Source: Rubinisphaera italica
Lineage (GTDB): Bacteria; Planctomycetota; Planctomycetia; Planctomycetales; Planctomycetaceae
DNA: 64,000 bases
Direction of reading: 5' to 3'
Assembly: GCF_007859715.1 (NCBI RefSeq)
Contig: NZ_SJPG01000001.1
Span: 1,824,728-1,888,727, forward strand
In this document: positions 45,131-56,633 of the stretch, piece after piece
Numbering within the stretch: position 1 is the first letter of the stretch
How the letters are laid out: each line of letters opens with the position of its first letter
The notes under the pieces: model-generated
The model's input: the letters and a program-made list of their open reading frames with translations, nothing else
Told to the model about the DNA's origin: nothing
The model's database searches: none
Translations under genes and position numbers: made by a program

Positions 45131-46393
45131 TCAACTGACCAATTCCGGTTCCTTTGTCGTAACAGCAATCGTACTCTCTGCCAGGATTTGCAGTCCACGA
45201 CTGAGTTGCTCATCTGAAATCGTGAGTGGTGGCAATGTCTTAATCACTTCATCGTTTGGACCAGCGGTTTCAATAATCAGCCCCCTCTTAAATGCCTCTT
45301 GAGAGATCGCCGAGGCGATGCTGGCGTCTGCAAATTCGATCCCTTGAATCATGCCGCGACCGCGCACTTCTGCATCGTGATTGGCAGCGATATCGAGCAA
45401 AGCATCTCTCACCTGACGAGCATTGCGATTGACTTTGCGTGTGAGGGAATCATCTTGCCAGAACTGTTCCAGTGCAGCTGCCGCAGTGACAAATGCGGCA
45501 TTGTGTCCACGGAATGTTCCGTTGTGTTCCCCAGGCTCAAAGATGTCTAACTCTGGTTTCACCAGCGTTAGGGCCATTGGTAAACCGTAGCCGGAGAGCG
45601 ACTTGGACAGACAAATAATATCGGGCTTGAGATCAAATGGTTCAAAGCTGAAAAATGGCCCCGTGCGACCACACCCGACTTGGATATCGTCGATAATTAA
45701 CAGGACATTGTAACGCCGAGCAAGATCGGACAAAGCCTGCAGCCAGCTTCTTGTCCCGATATTCACGCCACCTTCAGCCTGCACAGTTTCAAGGATGAAA
45801 GCCGCTGGCAGGTCCACGCCGCTGCTGGAGTCTTCGAGAAATCTTTCCAGAGCGGCAATCGTATCGGCTTCTGTCCCCAGATAATCGCAAAACGGCATGT
45901 GGGTGACATTATTGAGCGGCACACCTGCACCGGCTCGCTTGCCACTATTGCCGGTCAACGCGAGCGACCCTAGCGTCATTCCATGGAAACCATTTGTAAA
46001 TGAAATGATGTTATGTCGCCCTGTCACCTTTCGAGCCAGCTTCAATGCCGCTTCCACGGCATTAGTTCCGGTCGGACCGGGGAACATGATTTTGTAGTCC
46101 ATATTGCGAGGCTGCAAAATCAGTTCCTCAAACTTTTCCAGAAATCTACGTTTTGCCGTCGTCGACATGTCTAGAGCATGCAGCACGCCATCGCTGGTGA
46201 GATATTCAATGAGTTTTTGTTTGAGTACTTCAGGATTATGTCCGTAGTTCAACGCCCCGGCACCGGCAAAGAAGTCGATGTATTTGTCGCCATTTTCATT
46301 CACCAGAGCGGCACCTTTGGCTGTGTGAAATACCGTCGGAAAACTACGGCAGTATCCGCGTACGTTACTTTCAAGTCGTTCAAAAATTTCCAT
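45131..46393 (-). CDS. ectB: Diaminobutyrate--2-oxoglutarate transaminase
   Basis: EctB, a class III PLP aminotransferase that makes L-2,4-diaminobutyrate from aspartate semialdehyde with glutamate as amino donor. It has 420 residues, the family length. GPTGTNAVEAALKLARKVTG binds the PLP phosphate; D235-D236 (IIDDIQVGCGRTG) and the PLP lysine K264 (CLSKSLSGYG) are in place. It lies between ectA (101 bases upstream) and ectC. A strong ribosome site is not visible at the ATG. Confidence 0.97.
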   Translation of the reverse strand: MEIFERLESNVRGYCRSFPTVFHTAKGAALVNENGDKYIDFFAGAGALNYGHNPEVLKQKLIEYLTSDGVLHALDMSTTAKRRFLEKFEELILQPRNMDYKIMFPGPTGTNAVEAALKLARKVTGRHNIISFTNGFHGMTLGSLALTGNSGKRAGAGVPLNNVTHMPFCDYLGTEADTIAALERFLEDSSSGVDLPAAFILETVQAEGGVNIGTRSWLQALSDLARRYNVLLIIDDIQVGCGRTGPFFSFEPFDLKPDIICLSKSLSGYGLPMALTLVKPELDIFEPGEHNGTFRGHNAAFVTAAAALEQFWQDDSLTRKVNRNARQVRDALLDIAANHDAEVRGRGMIQGIEFADASIASAISQEAFKRGLIIETAGPNDEVIKTLPPLTISDEQLSRGLQILAESTIAVTTKEPELVS

Positions 46394-46494
46394 GATTAGT
46401 TTTTCTATTTAAATGAGTTGATTATTGAGTGTATCGAGATTTCTCACGCCGTTTATTCAGTGGGAGTAGCTACGAGAAAGCGGGAGGTTAAGAA

Positions 46495-47031
46495 TCATAC
46501 CTCTGCAGCATTCGAAAACTCGACGCGTATCCGCGGTTCTGCTTCATGATCGCCCGGAGGAAAATCGCTGGCGTCAAAACCATCCTCAGGTTTTTCGATG
46601 AGTTGGACGCCATGTGACTGAGCAAGCGATTCAAAAAGTCGCTGCGAAGCAATGTTCGATGGTGCAACTGTCGCCTCGATTGCCTTGATCGAAGTGGAAC
46701 CGCAACGTTCAATCAATTCTTGGAGCAGTTTCATTGCAATCCCTTGCCGTTGTGCTTCTGGAGCCACTCCAATCTGCCAAACAAATAAGGTGCTCGGATC
46801 GTGTGGCATTCGATAAGCCGTCACAAATCCCACAACATTCTTACCGTGACAGGCGACCAGGCAGGTGTCTGCAAAGTCTCGACACAATAAGAGATAGAGA
46901 TACGAAGAATTAGGGTCCAACACCCCCGATTCTTCGACAAGCCGCCAGATTTGAGGAGCGTCTTTAGTTGTTGGTGTACGTAATATTGCTGCTGGTTTCT
47001 CAGACTCTACTGAAATAATATGGTCACCCAC
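46495..47031 (-). CDS. ectA: L-2,4-diaminobutyrate N-gamma-acetyltransferase
   Basis: EctA, a GNAT acetyltransferase that acetylates diaminobutyrate in ectoine synthesis. The EctA-type signature LDPNSSYLYLLLCRDFADTC is followed by the acetyl-CoA motif VWQIGVAPEAQRQGIAMKLL. The protein has 178 residues and starts at GTG (47031). It is the first gene of the ectABCD-marR run. The 139-base region upstream is shared with the divergent symporter and should hold the osmoregulated promoter. Confidence 0.96.
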   Translation of the reverse strand: MGDHIISVESEKPAAILRTPTTKDAPQIWRLVEESGVLDPNSSYLYLLLCRDFADTCLVACHGKNVVGFVTAYRMPHDPSTLFVWQIGVAPEAQRQGIAMKLLQELIERCGSTSIKAIEATVAPSNIASQRLFESLAQSHGVQLIEKPEDGFDASDFPPGDHEAEPRIRVEFSNAAEV

Positions 47032-47170
47032 GTAAATAATGCAGCGAATTCAAGGGAAATCGCCTAGTTGTTTTGGTTAATGATTAGCTATGCAATCATT
47101 ACCTCTGTAAGTATAATCCTCGCCATCTCTACGTCAACCGCGTTTTAAGTTAAAGGTTAAGGTCGTTTCT

Positions 47171-48622
<1,452 letters not shown>

Positions 48623-48716
48623 TGTGACGTTTGACTTCCTCTTGGTTTCCCACACGATCGCTGAGGCGTTGGCGTGTCATAACATTCAATTCAGGTTCTG
48701 CCATATTGAGCCAGCT

Positions 48717-49093
48717 CCTTTGATATCGATGAAAGAGTTGCTTTGAGTGGGAATTATGATTTCCCGATGGCTGGGAAATCACACTCACTCTTTCTCACTG
48801 GAGAACCACCATGCTCTTTTCGGTAACGATCGACATGCACGTCAACTACACGGCAGCAACGTCTGACAACAAATCGATCTCTGAGTCGTCAGGGGGGCGA
48901 AGATCTGGTCGTGATTGAAAGTTAGGATTCAAATTAGGATGAAGGAGCATAGATTTCGAAAGAGCAGGGGACTGAAATTCTGGACTGATTCCCTAAGCAA
49001 TGACGACAATTGAGTGACCAGTCACGACCATGTTAAACTCTCGGCGTGTCGGGAACTTGGACAGGAAATATCAGAAGGTTGTGACAACACCAT
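48717..49093 (+). repeat. Full IS110-derived repeat, 377 bp (long form)
   Basis: Left end CCTTTGATATCGATGAAAG, perfect hairpin TGATTTCCC (48757-48765) with GGGAAATCA (48773-48781), transposase ATG at 48811, the long-form joint (GCAACGTCTGACAACAAATC), and right end CAGAAGGTTGTGACAAC. It ends 12 bases from the sdhB stop. Confidence 0.92.
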
Positions 49094-49104
49094 CGTTGAT
49101 ACGT

Positions 49105-49848
49105 TTACATTCCTAGTTTTGCGCGGTTGTATTCCCAGTTCATCTGTGCGATGTGACTGACACTGATCTGCTGTGGGCAGACTGCTTCGCAAGCTTCGGT
49201 GAATGAGCAGGCCCCAAAGCCTTCAGTATCCATTTGATTGACCATCTGCACAACCCGTGTGGAGCGTTCGACTTTCCCTTGAGGCAAATTCACGAGATGT
49301 GTCACCTTCGCGGAAGTGAATAAGGCTGCCGAGGCGTTCTTGCAACTTGCCACACAAGCTCCACACCCAATGCAGGCTGCTGCATCAAACGCATGACTTG
49401 CTTCGTCTTTGCTGATCAAAATTGAGTTTGCCTCTGGTGCCGCGGCGATGTTTGTCGAAATGTAACCGCCCGAATCGATGATACGATCAAAGGCAGACCG
49501 GTCGACCTTCAGGTCGCGAATGATCGGGAACGCTGAAGCGCGAAATGGCTCAATCGTGATTTGATCACCATTTTGGAATGATCGCATGTGCAATTGGCAG
49601 GTGCTGCTTCCCTGAGCGGGTCCATGTGGTCGTCCGTTAATGACCATTCCACAGGATCCACAAATTCCTTCCCGACAATCATGATCGAATTCGATGACAC
49701 GTTGTCCGTTGTTGATCAGTTGCTCGTTCACCGCGTCCAGCATTTCCAGAAACGACATGCCAGGATCCGCGTTGTTCAAATGATAATTGACCAACTGGCC
49801 CGGGGTGTCAGGTCCGTCCTGACGCCAAATTCTCAAATTCAGTTCCAT
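49105..49848 (-). CDS. sdhB: Succinate dehydrogenase iron-sulfur subunit
   Basis: This 247-residue subunit carries electrons from FAD to quinone. The [2Fe-2S] cysteines are C58, C63, C66 and C84 ([20 protein letters not shown]). The second region has C159-x-x-C162-x-x-C165-x3-C169 and C214, C220, C224, enough ligands for the [4Fe-4S] and [3Fe-4S] clusters. It is the last gene of sdhCAB and follows sdhA after two bases. Such three-subunit complexes with a single b558 subunit act as succinate dehydrogenase or fumarate reductase. Confidence 0.96.
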   Translation of the reverse strand: MELNLRIWRQDGPDTPGQLVNYHLNNADPGMSFLEMLDAVNEQLINNGQRVIEFDHDCREGICGSCGMVINGRPHGPAQGSSTCQLHMRSFQNGDQITIEPFRASAFPIIRDLKVDRSAFDRIIDSGGYISTNIAAAPEANSILISKDEASHAFDAAACIGCGACVASCKNASAALFTSAKVTHLVNLPQGKVERSTRVVQMVNQMDTEGFGACSFTEACEAVCPQQISVSHIAQMNWEYNRAKLGM

Positions 49849-49850
49849 AA

Positions 49851-51767
49851 TTATTTGTAATTCCGAGTCATCACGTTGACCGCTTCAAAAGAGAGTGGTT
49901 CTTTATGCAGAATCGGTTCCCCCTCTGCACGATGTTGCCATGCCGAGACGTAACCAAATCCTTCGTCATTTCTCAACGACTCGCCTTCTTTTGTTTGATA
50001 CTCTTCTCGAAAATGTGCTCCACAGGATTCTTCCCGGTGAAGTGCATCAATACACATCAGCTCTCCGAGTTCCAGGAAGTCCATGACCCGCGTCGCTTTT
50101 TCAAGCTCACTATTCGGCTCATGCGCACCGCCCGTGATATTGACGTCATTCCAGAATTGCTCCCGCAATTCGCGGATCTGTTCAATTCCGCGGTTCAAAC
50201 TCTCGCGACTGCGACTGATTCCACAACAATCCCACAGGGTTGCACCGAGGGTGCGGTGAAAATAATCAACCGGTTGACTGCCTTTGATAGAGAGTAGTTT
50301 CTGAATATCTTCCCTGGTTTTCGATTCGGCTTGATCAAATTCGGGGCCATCGGTGGGGGACAAAGGCTCCTTGATGCGGCTGGAAAGAAAATTCCCAATG
50401 GTACTTGGCAGGATAAAGTAACCATCGACGCAGGCCTGCAGAAGTGAATTGGCCCCCAGCCGATTCGATCCATGATCAGCAAAGTTACATTCACCACAGG
50501 CATACAAGCCTTCAAGTGTTGTCATCAATTCGTAATCGACCCAAAGCCCGCCCATAGTGAAATGTGGCGAGGGAGCGATCAGCATCGGCGTGACATAAGC
50601 ATCGATACCTGTGATTTTCTGGTACATACCAAACAAATTTCCGTATCGAGACTGGATTGTTTCTCGGCCATGTTGGGCAATCGCATCGCGAAAATCCAGG
50701 AATACGGCATTTCGCATCGGCCCCACTCCGTGTCCAGCATCGATTTGCTCCTTGGCAGCGCGTGCAGCAATATCCCGTGGAGTCAAATTCCCAAACGCAG
50801 GATATTTTCGCTCCAAATAGTAGTCCCGTTCACTATCAGGAATCTTTTCCGGCGATCGATCGTCACCTGACCTGGCAGGTACCCAGATGCGGCCATCATT
50901 TCGTAAAGATTCCGACATCAACGTCAGCTTTGACTGATGTTTTCCCAGGGCCGGAAGACTGGTCGGGTGGACCTGCACGAAACTTGGGTTGGCAAGAAAG
51001 GCGCCTCGCTTGTGTGCCTTCCAGGCGGCCGTCGCATTACAGCCCATGGCCATTGTCGAAAGATAATAAATCTTTGCATATCCGCCCGTACCCAGCACAA
51101 TGGCGTGTGCAGCGTGCCTTTCGATTTCACCTGTAATCGCGTCACGGACGATCACGCCAATGGCCCGACCATTCTTAACAACAAGATCTAGCATTTCGTG
51201 GCGACTGAATCGTTCAATTCGTCCTGCCTTAACCTGCCTCGCAATCGCTGAGTTCGTGCCCATCAACAATTGCTGGCCAGTCTGTCCCTGAGCATAGAAA
51301 GTCCGCTCAACCTGCACGCCGCCAAATGAGCGGTTGCCAAGCGAACCTCCGTACTCTCGTGCAAAGGGAACACCCTGTGCTACACAGGTATCGATCAAAC
51401 GGACGGACAGCTCGGCCATTCTGTAAACATTGGCTTCACGGGAACGATAATCGCCGCCTTTGATGGCGTCGTAAAACATGCGATAGACATTATCACCATC
51501 ATTTTGATAATTCTTTGCGGCATTAACGCCACCCTGTGCGGCGACCGAGTGGGCACGACGAGTGCTGTCGTGAAAGCAGAATAACTTGACGTGGTACCCC
51601 AGCTCACCAAGTGCGGCGGCTGCACCACCACCAGCCAATCCGGAACCAATCACAATTACGGTCATTTTTTTGCGATTGGCAGCGTTCACCAGCGCGCAGG
51701 TCGCTTGATACTCGCTCCATTTCTTTTCGATTGGTCCGTTGGGAATTTTTGCGTCCAGCATCGTCAT
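49851..51767 (-). CDS. sdhA: Succinate dehydrogenase flavoprotein subunit
   Basis: The 638-residue catalytic subunit oxidises succinate to fumarate with covalently bound FAD. The FAD motif is G41-S-G-L-A-G-G-G-A-A50, and the covalent FAD histidine is H73 in [35 protein letters not shown] and [20 protein letters not shown] are the substrate-site and C-terminal flavin motifs. It resembles the group with Bacillus and Bacteroidetes enzymes by its length and single cytochrome b partner. It lies between sdhC (6-base gap) and sdhB. Confidence 0.96.
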   Translation of the reverse strand: MTMLDAKIPNGPIEKKWSEYQATCALVNAANRKKMTVIVIGSGLAGGGAAAALGELGYHVKLFCFHDSTRRAHSVAAQGGVNAAKNYQNDGDNVYRMFYDAIKGGDYRSREANVYRMAELSVRLIDTCVAQGVPFAREYGGSLGNRSFGGVQVERTFYAQGQTGQQLLMGTNSAIARQVKAGRIERFSRHEMLDLVVKNGRAIGVIVRDAITGEIERHAAHAIVLGTGGYAKIYYLSTMAMGCNATAAWKAHKRGAFLANPSFVQVHPTSLPALGKHQSKLTLMSESLRNDGRIWVPARSGDDRSPEKIPDSERDYYLERKYPAFGNLTPRDIAARAAKEQIDAGHGVGPMRNAVFLDFRDAIAQHGRETIQSRYGNLFGMYQKITGIDAYVTPMLIAPSPHFTMGGLWVDYELMTTLEGLYACGECNFADHGSNRLGANSLLQACVDGYFILPSTIGNFLSSRIKEPLSPTDGPEFDQAESKTREDIQKLLSIKGSQPVDYFHRTLGATLWDCCGISRSRESLNRGIEQIRELREQFWNDVNITGGAHEPNSELEKATRVMDFLELGELMCIDALHREESCGAHFREEYQTKEGESLRNDEGFGYVSAWQHRAEGEPILHKEPLSFEAVNVMTRNYK

Positions 51768-51773
51768 GCTTCC

Positions 51774-52436
51774 TCAACCTCTTAAATAGATGTAGATCGG
51801 CATTAACGCAAAGATAACGGAAACAATAATCGCGAAAACTTTACTCAGCCGCCGCGACCACACGGAATAGCGATTGTGATACAGTCCCAGCGATCGCAGG
51901 CCGTTGTGAAGTCCCTGGTAAAGATGCAAGCCCAGGGCAACCATCGCTAATACATAAAATAAAACACAGGTCAGACTCGCAAACGATGTAACCACAATTC
52001 CATACAAATCCTTCTTACCGTTGGCATCCAAGGCAATATCATGCCCGTATTTGTATGGATACCAGAAATTCCACATGTGGATGATGATAAACAGTAACAG
52101 GATGCCTCCCATGACGCCCATCCACCGTGTGTACCAACTCGTCGTGTTGACGCTCCCTCTGTAGGCGTAACGCTGACCTGCCGATGCTCGATTCCTCTTT
52201 GTGAGTGTAAACGCAAACGCCACATGCAACAGCACTGCAAAGTATGTCAAATACGCTGCAATCTTGATGGGTGGCAAATGCGTCAGAAAATCTGCGTAAG
52301 CATTGAATGTGGTGCGGGCTACCGATTCCGGAAAGAACAAAGCCAAATTGCCCAGTAAATGAACCGTCAGAAAGAGACAGAGAAATAATCCGCTAATGGC
52401 CATCACGGTCTTATACGCGATCGATGATAAACGCAT
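51774..52436 (-). CDS. sdhC: Succinate dehydrogenase cytochrome b558 subunit
   Basis: A membrane anchor of 220 residues with five helices (for example TVMAISGLFLCLFLTVHLLG, IAAYLTYFAVLLHVAFAFTL and WMGVMGGILLLFIIIHMWNF) and several histidines (VHLLGN, LLHVAF, IIHMWN, LGLHLYQGLHNG) that can bind two haems b. It is the b558-type SdhC. The start is placed at the ATG at 52436; an in-frame TTG at 52490 would add 18 non-conserved residues. It is the first gene of sdhCAB, with no terminator between the genes. Confidence 0.9.
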   Translation of the reverse strand: MRLSSIAYKTVMAISGLFLCLFLTVHLLGNLALFFPESVARTTFNAYADFLTHLPPIKIAAYLTYFAVLLHVAFAFTLTKRNRASAGQRYAYRGSVNTTSWYTRWMGVMGGILLLFIIIHMWNFWYPYKYGHDIALDANGKKDLYGIVVTSFASLTCVLFYVLAMVALGLHLYQGLHNGLRSLGLYHNRYSVWSRRLSKVFAIIVSVIFALMPIYIYLRG

Positions 52437-52535
52437 TCTCAAACCATGTTCTCTCTTAAAGATACGATAGTTGGTGGGGATTGTACACAATGGTACATAT
52501 TGGGCTTCCCCAGGAATAGTGGGTGCGGGTAATGG

Positions 52536-52937
52536 TTAAGCCACTTGCAAAAACTGAACAGGGCTCAGGTAGCCCAGTGCAGAACGTTTCCGTACTCGAT
52601 TATAAAACACTTCGATGTATTCAAACAGGCTCGTACCAGCCTCGAAACGATTTTTATATCGCTCGTGGTGAACGAGTTCTTTCTTCAACGTTGCAAAAAA
52701 TGATTCCATCTGTCTTCGACTACCGCCCTCGCTATACCACCTCCGCACTGTTCGATGGTGCTCGGTTGCTTCCCAGCAGTTTCCCTTTCGGCTCATCGAA
52801 CAGGTGATTCCCATTGAGGTCAACATTTTCTCGCCATGCTTTCGCATGAACTGCGAAAGCCGCTCAACGCAGTAAGCAGTGCGACGGCTATCCTTTCTTG
52901 TGACGACTGATCCGCCAGATTTCGCGCGTGTGGACAT
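52536..52937 (-). pseudogene. IS3-family transposase OrfB fragment
   Basis: MSRKGNCW and MESFFATLKKELVHHERY with FEYIEVFYNRVRKRSALGYL are the C-terminal rve part of IS150-like OrfB. Between CW and MESFF there is an extra 20-residue stretch (EATEHHRTVRRWYSEGGSRR) where family members have only a few residues, and the N-terminal part is scrambled. It is a dead fragment downstream of nothing, upstream of sdhC. Confidence 0.85.
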
Positions 52938-53150
52938 CGGATTGCCCGAGATGAGTGGCTATAACATGGCTCGCCAAGTTCGTAAGCGATAACCTAATGT
53001 AAATCTAAAGATGATTGTACTAACAGGTTATGGACAGCCTTCCGATGTCGAGAAAGCACTTGAGTCAGGTTTCGATGATCATATAGTCAAGCCCATCGAT
53101 CCAGTTCAGCTCCAATCCTTGTGCGTTTCAGTTGCGGCAGCTGCAGACAG
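52920..53150 (+). pseudogene. Response-regulator receiver domain fragment
   Basis: [20 protein letters not shown], an in-frame stop, then MIVLTGYGQPSDVEKALESG and FDDHIVKPIDPVQLQSL are the second half of a CheY-like receiver domain: the phospho-acceptor region DIGLP, T/S of LTGYG and the K of VKP. The first half and any output domain are gone. The fragment lies between the IS3 scrap and an IS110-derived repeat. Confidence 0.82.
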
Positions 53151-53151
53151 T

Positions 53152-53490
53152 CCTCTGATATCGATGAAAGAGATGCTTTGAGTAGAAATTGTGATTTTCC
53201 TACCGCTGGAGGATTACCATGCTCTTTCTCGGTATCGATCAACATGCACGACAGAACCGATGGAAACCAATCGAGTTCTGAGTTTCCAGAGGTCTGGGAT
53301 TGCCATCGAGAGTGAAAATTTGAACTTGAATAAAGAAGCACAGATTTAGAAAGAGCAGGGGACTGAAAATCGGGATCGATTCACTGAAGACTGCAGACGA
53401 TTAAGTGACCAGTCACGACTCAAATGTTAAACTGTAAGTGTGTCGGGAACTCGGACAGAAATATCAGAATGTTGTGAAAAACAGCAACGC
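53152..53490 (+). repeat. Full IS110-derived repeat, 339 bp (long form)
   Basis: Left end CCTCTGATATCGATGAAAG, a trimmed hairpin region, MLFLGIDQHARQ, then right part ending CAGAATGTTGTGAAAAACAG. It ends 45 bases from the stop of the GH42-like gene. Confidence 0.9.
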
Positions 53491-53501
53491 TGAATTTCTC
53501 A

Positions 53502-53530
53502 ACCAATCGCTGCCAATGTCAGCGATTGGT
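53502..53530 (-). terminator. 3'-end hairpin after the GH42-like gene
   Basis: ACCAATCGCTG and CAGCGATTGGT form a perfect 11-bp stem with a 7-nt loop, starting 5 bases past the stop codon. No T-run follows on the minus strand, so it may be a mRNA-end stabiliser rather than an intrinsic terminator. Confidence 0.55.
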
Positions 53531-53534
53531 CTGG

Positions 53535-55721
53535 TCATTCGCTGTCAAAACTTATCATCACCGCTTCAGCGGAATTGAGCAGGACGGAAAATGACTTGCC
53601 ATTGCCAAGTTTTTCATCCGTTCGCTCATTGATTGCGTTTCGTACCGGTTCTGTGAATTCAATATTCAATGTGGTTTTTTCCTTTTTGAGCCCCTGAGCA
53701 CCTCCGCCCCCCAAACTGTCACCACCAACCGATACGTTCTGAATCACAAAAAGTAACGTCCGACCATTTTTGTTCCAGTAGGTCAACTCCAGGTTCGCCG
53801 GTCGTTTTCGGTTTTCGTCAAGTACTGTGACCCACGGTTCAACACCAGCACCCGAGACATGCTGGAGAAACGGCATACGAGTAGCGTCGGTCGCGGTCTC
53901 CTCTTCCCTGTCTTGTAGATAACGCTGCGGTGACAGATTCACGTAGACAGCTTTGCCTTGTCCGACAGTTCGCACCGTATGGGTCGGCAATTTCCGCTCC
54001 GCTTTGGCATAGCCATCCTCTATTGGCGATTTGATCGTCCCAAAAAACTCACGGTACGTATTATAACTGAAGCCGGCATCCTGATCGGTTTCCACCCAGA
54101 GCCGATCACCGAAAAAATCCGCAGCCCGTTCGGTGCCATCATGTTTCACGCCGAACAGTTCATCAAGCACACCACTGCTGCGACCATTGCCGTGCTGGTC
54201 GAACAGTCCGCAGGCAAAATCGGCAATCACAGTACCGCCCCGCACAGCAAACTCAGAGATTCGCTGTGCTTCAATATCCGACAGTGCATAACAGGCTGGC
54301 AGAATCAAGACCTTGTATTCGTCAGGCACACCCTCGGTAATGACTTCCTCATAGGACACAAAATTGTACTGCAGACCAGAATCCGTGAGCAGATTCTCCC
54401 ACGCTTTCCGTACATTGTGTGATGTACCGAGACGATGGTCGCTGCCACGATTGACCCACGTTTTACGATGTGCCTCAGCGTCCAATAACCATGAAACCTG
54501 AATCGACGGGTGCGAGTAATAAATTGCTACACCATCGTGAATCCATTTCGCACCGACAACCTTCTTGCCCTGGATTGTTGTCAACTCGTTGAACGTCGGT
54601 TTAACATCGTCGAGCCAGGACTTGGGTGTTTCGCCGTCAAACCAGCCATCGACCCAGCCAATCATGCCACGGTTGCCATGCGCCAGATAATACCACGCCT
54701 GCCAGATGTCATTGGCCGAAGTCAGCTCCGGCTTGTGAAAATGCGTCGTCACCACTGGAATCATGTTGTCAGGATTGAACGACCGAATGATTTCCGTTGA
54801 CGACCCCAGATTGTACGATTCAATGAACTGCACTTTCTTCATGAGCTTGGCGTAATCATATCCGCCCCAAATGCTCGGAGACTGCCCGCCGACAAATCCA
54901 GCCGGCGTGTCGGGGTCGTATTTATTACAGGTTTTTACGAGATTGCCAATCGAGTTACTCCAGACCGAATCGTTGTATGTGATTCGATCCAGTAGTGGGG
55001 CGAAATTCAGTTCGTTGAGTTGGCCTGAAAGCTGCGGATACGTGAAATCGGGTGTCACAAATTGGGCTTGAGGTACATTTTCCCCTCCATAGTAAAAAGT
55101 CAACCACTGTTGATACGCTTCGTCATCCTCATTGATTCGCCACGCCAGCGGCGTCACAAACGCCCCCCACGAAATTTCATCATCCAGTGCGTGCGCAACG
55201 CACAGTTTGCTATTTTGTTTCACATTTGTAATGTTTCGTCTGATGCGATCTTCCAACTCCCGCTGCCATTTGATAGTCAACGGCTGTGGACCATCGGTCC
55301 CGGAACGAATTGCCAGCCCGTCGCGCTGAAACTGAGCGAAATTGGATTTGCTGTTCGCTCCCCTCAAATACAGCAACCCTTTACCAGCCGCGTGGTCATG
55401 GTAAAATTTCAGATCCCACTGATTCAGCCACTCAAAGGGGCCTGATCCGCTGTCTACAAATCCTCCATGAATACCATAATTGCGTGAAAACTTACCGCCG
55501 GCCGCGTTCGTGCCGATTGTCCAGCGATATCGCCACGGCATGTACAGCCACGTTTTCCACTGATCGGTCAGCATCTCTCGCCGTTGCGGGACGGATTTGA
55601 ATTCGGGTGCTGTCTCGATGTACGTCAAATATATGTCGTCGGCTCGCACCTGGAGCGACTGAAGTGAAAAGAAACACAATGCAATCCAGACTCGTAAAAG
55701 TTGATTCTGAGCATTCCACAT
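53535..55721 (-). CDS. Secreted GH42-like glycoside hydrolase-related protein
   Basis: The 728-residue protein has a signal peptide (residues 9-27). The N-terminal half looks like a TIM barrel (CVAHALDDEISWGAFVTPLA has a DDE motif; IPVVTTHFHKPELTSANDIW). The second half carries a beta-galactosidase trimerisation-like, GATase-type domain: YKVLILPACYALSDIEAQRI, RGGTVIADFACGLFDQHG. A beta-sandwich forms the end. The order matches GH42 and related families. The sugar substrate is unknown. Confidence 0.75.
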   Translation of the reverse strand: MWNAQNQLLRVWIALCFFSLQSLQVRADDIYLTYIETAPEFKSVPQRREMLTDQWKTWLYMPWRYRWTIGTNAAGGKFSRNYGIHGGFVDSGSGPFEWLNQWDLKFYHDHAAGKGLLYLRGANSKSNFAQFQRDGLAIRSGTDGPQPLTIKWQRELEDRIRRNITNVKQNSKLCVAHALDDEISWGAFVTPLAWRINEDDEAYQQWLTFYYGGENVPQAQFVTPDFTYPQLSGQLNELNFAPLLDRITYNDSVWSNSIGNLVKTCNKYDPDTPAGFVGGQSPSIWGGYDYAKLMKKVQFIESYNLGSSTEIIRSFNPDNMIPVVTTHFHKPELTSANDIWQAWYYLAHGNRGMIGWVDGWFDGETPKSWLDDVKPTFNELTTIQGKKVVGAKWIHDGVAIYYSHPSIQVSWLLDAEAHRKTWVNRGSDHRLGTSHNVRKAWENLLTDSGLQYNFVSYEEVITEGVPDEYKVLILPACYALSDIEAQRISEFAVRGGTVIADFACGLFDQHGNGRSSGVLDELFGVKHDGTERAADFFGDRLWVETDQDAGFSYNTYREFFGTIKSPIEDGYAKAERKLPTHTVRTVGQGKAVYVNLSPQRYLQDREEETATDATRMPFLQHVSGAGVEPWVTVLDENRKRPANLELTYWNKNGRTLLFVIQNVSVGGDSLGGGGAQGLKKEKTTLNIEFTEPVRNAINERTDEKLGNGKSFSVLLNSAEAVMISFDSE

Positions 55722-55989
55722 ATTCGATGTCCTTTATTGGTTCAGGTCGTCGGATTAGCGATGTTTGCAGCAGTCCAACTCAGCAGATACATAGTATGGG
55801 CCATTCGAGAAATCGGTCATCTCGATCATCAACTGATCGTACACAAACCAGGGCTTGCCAGCCAATAGTCCGAATATGCAATTCGGACGCGAGACGGAAG
55901 CTTGTAAACGTCGAAACTCGGCCCCACAGAACGACCCGACCATAACCAATCTACCAAAGGCCAGAAGGGGCCCATTGGTTAAAGCGTAG
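55722..55989. other. Intergenic gap upstream of the GH42-like gene
   Basis: About 270 bases with no gene. Reading frames here are short and continue into the neighbouring genes' antisense strand. Confidence 0.4.
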
Positions 55990-56559
55990 CTACACGTCAT
56001 GTAAAGATGAATGAAGCACTGTTGCATGGGGACTGGGGCCACCCATTTCTAATCGTTCAACATCATCATCACGATGAAAGGTCGAGACTTCGATTATCGT
56101 TGAGTACTGATGGTGAGGAGAAATTGCTGTCATTCGATGCCAAAGACCAACCGGTACGTGAAATCGTTCCCCTTTGGATAAAATCTGAACCTGGTGGTCA
56201 CTCTTGTCGTCCTTGTATCCAAACTCTATTTGAAAACGTCCCTGGGATATAAAAAACACTTCATCTTTGATGAAATGTCGATGCATACTGCATCTATGCC
56301 CCATTTCAAAGCCTAACTCTTTGCCACAGTAATTTTGAATTTCATCATTTGCAAACCAGATTTCGTATCCCCAGATTTTGTCAACCTTGTGTGGAAATAT
56401 CATATCGAATAACTCCTGTGAGAATCTGAAATGGTCACCATCATTTTCAATCGTCCAGTAACATCGGACAGACCTGATTAATTGCTTCACGTCCCTCGTC
56501 AGATTTCTGATGAAGTCTCCAGCGAGGAACTCAGTAAAGTCACAGTTAGACAAGAACAC
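55990..56559 (-). CDS. Cupin-domain protein
   Basis: The 189-residue frame opens with GTG at 56559. The cupin is in residues 58-170: KIWGYEIWFAN, then GHRCSMHRHFIKDEVFFISQ (HxH...E metal-binding motif) and KGERFHVPVGLWHRMTAI (second histidine). KxWGxE...N resembles the phosphomannose-isomerase-like cupins and sugar-nucleotide-linked cupins found in surface polysaccharide clusters. Translation may instead begin at the ATG near 56406 (MIFPHKVDKIWG), which starts right before the cupin. It is upstream of a glycosyltransferase, consistent with polysaccharide work. Confidence 0.72.
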   Translation of the reverse strand: MFLSNCDFTEFLAGDFIRNLTRDVKQLIRSVRCYWTIENDGDHFRFSQELFDMIFPHKVDKIWGYEIWFANDEIQNYCGKELGFEMGHRCSMHRHFIKDEVFFISQGRFQIEFGYKDDKSDHQVQILSKGERFHVPVGLWHRMTAISPHHQYSTIIEVSTFHRDDDVERLEMGGPSPHATVLHSSLHDV

Positions 56560-56633
56560 TCAAACTGAAACGAGTTGAAACGATGGTCAGAAAATAAATA
56601 AAACTATGAAGGAAGTTACTACCACCGTTGGAA

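Noticed and set aside
55607..55945. 112-codon plus-strand frame at 55607-55945
   Set aside because: It is half antisense to the GH42-like gene and half intergenic, with no domain and no ribosome site.
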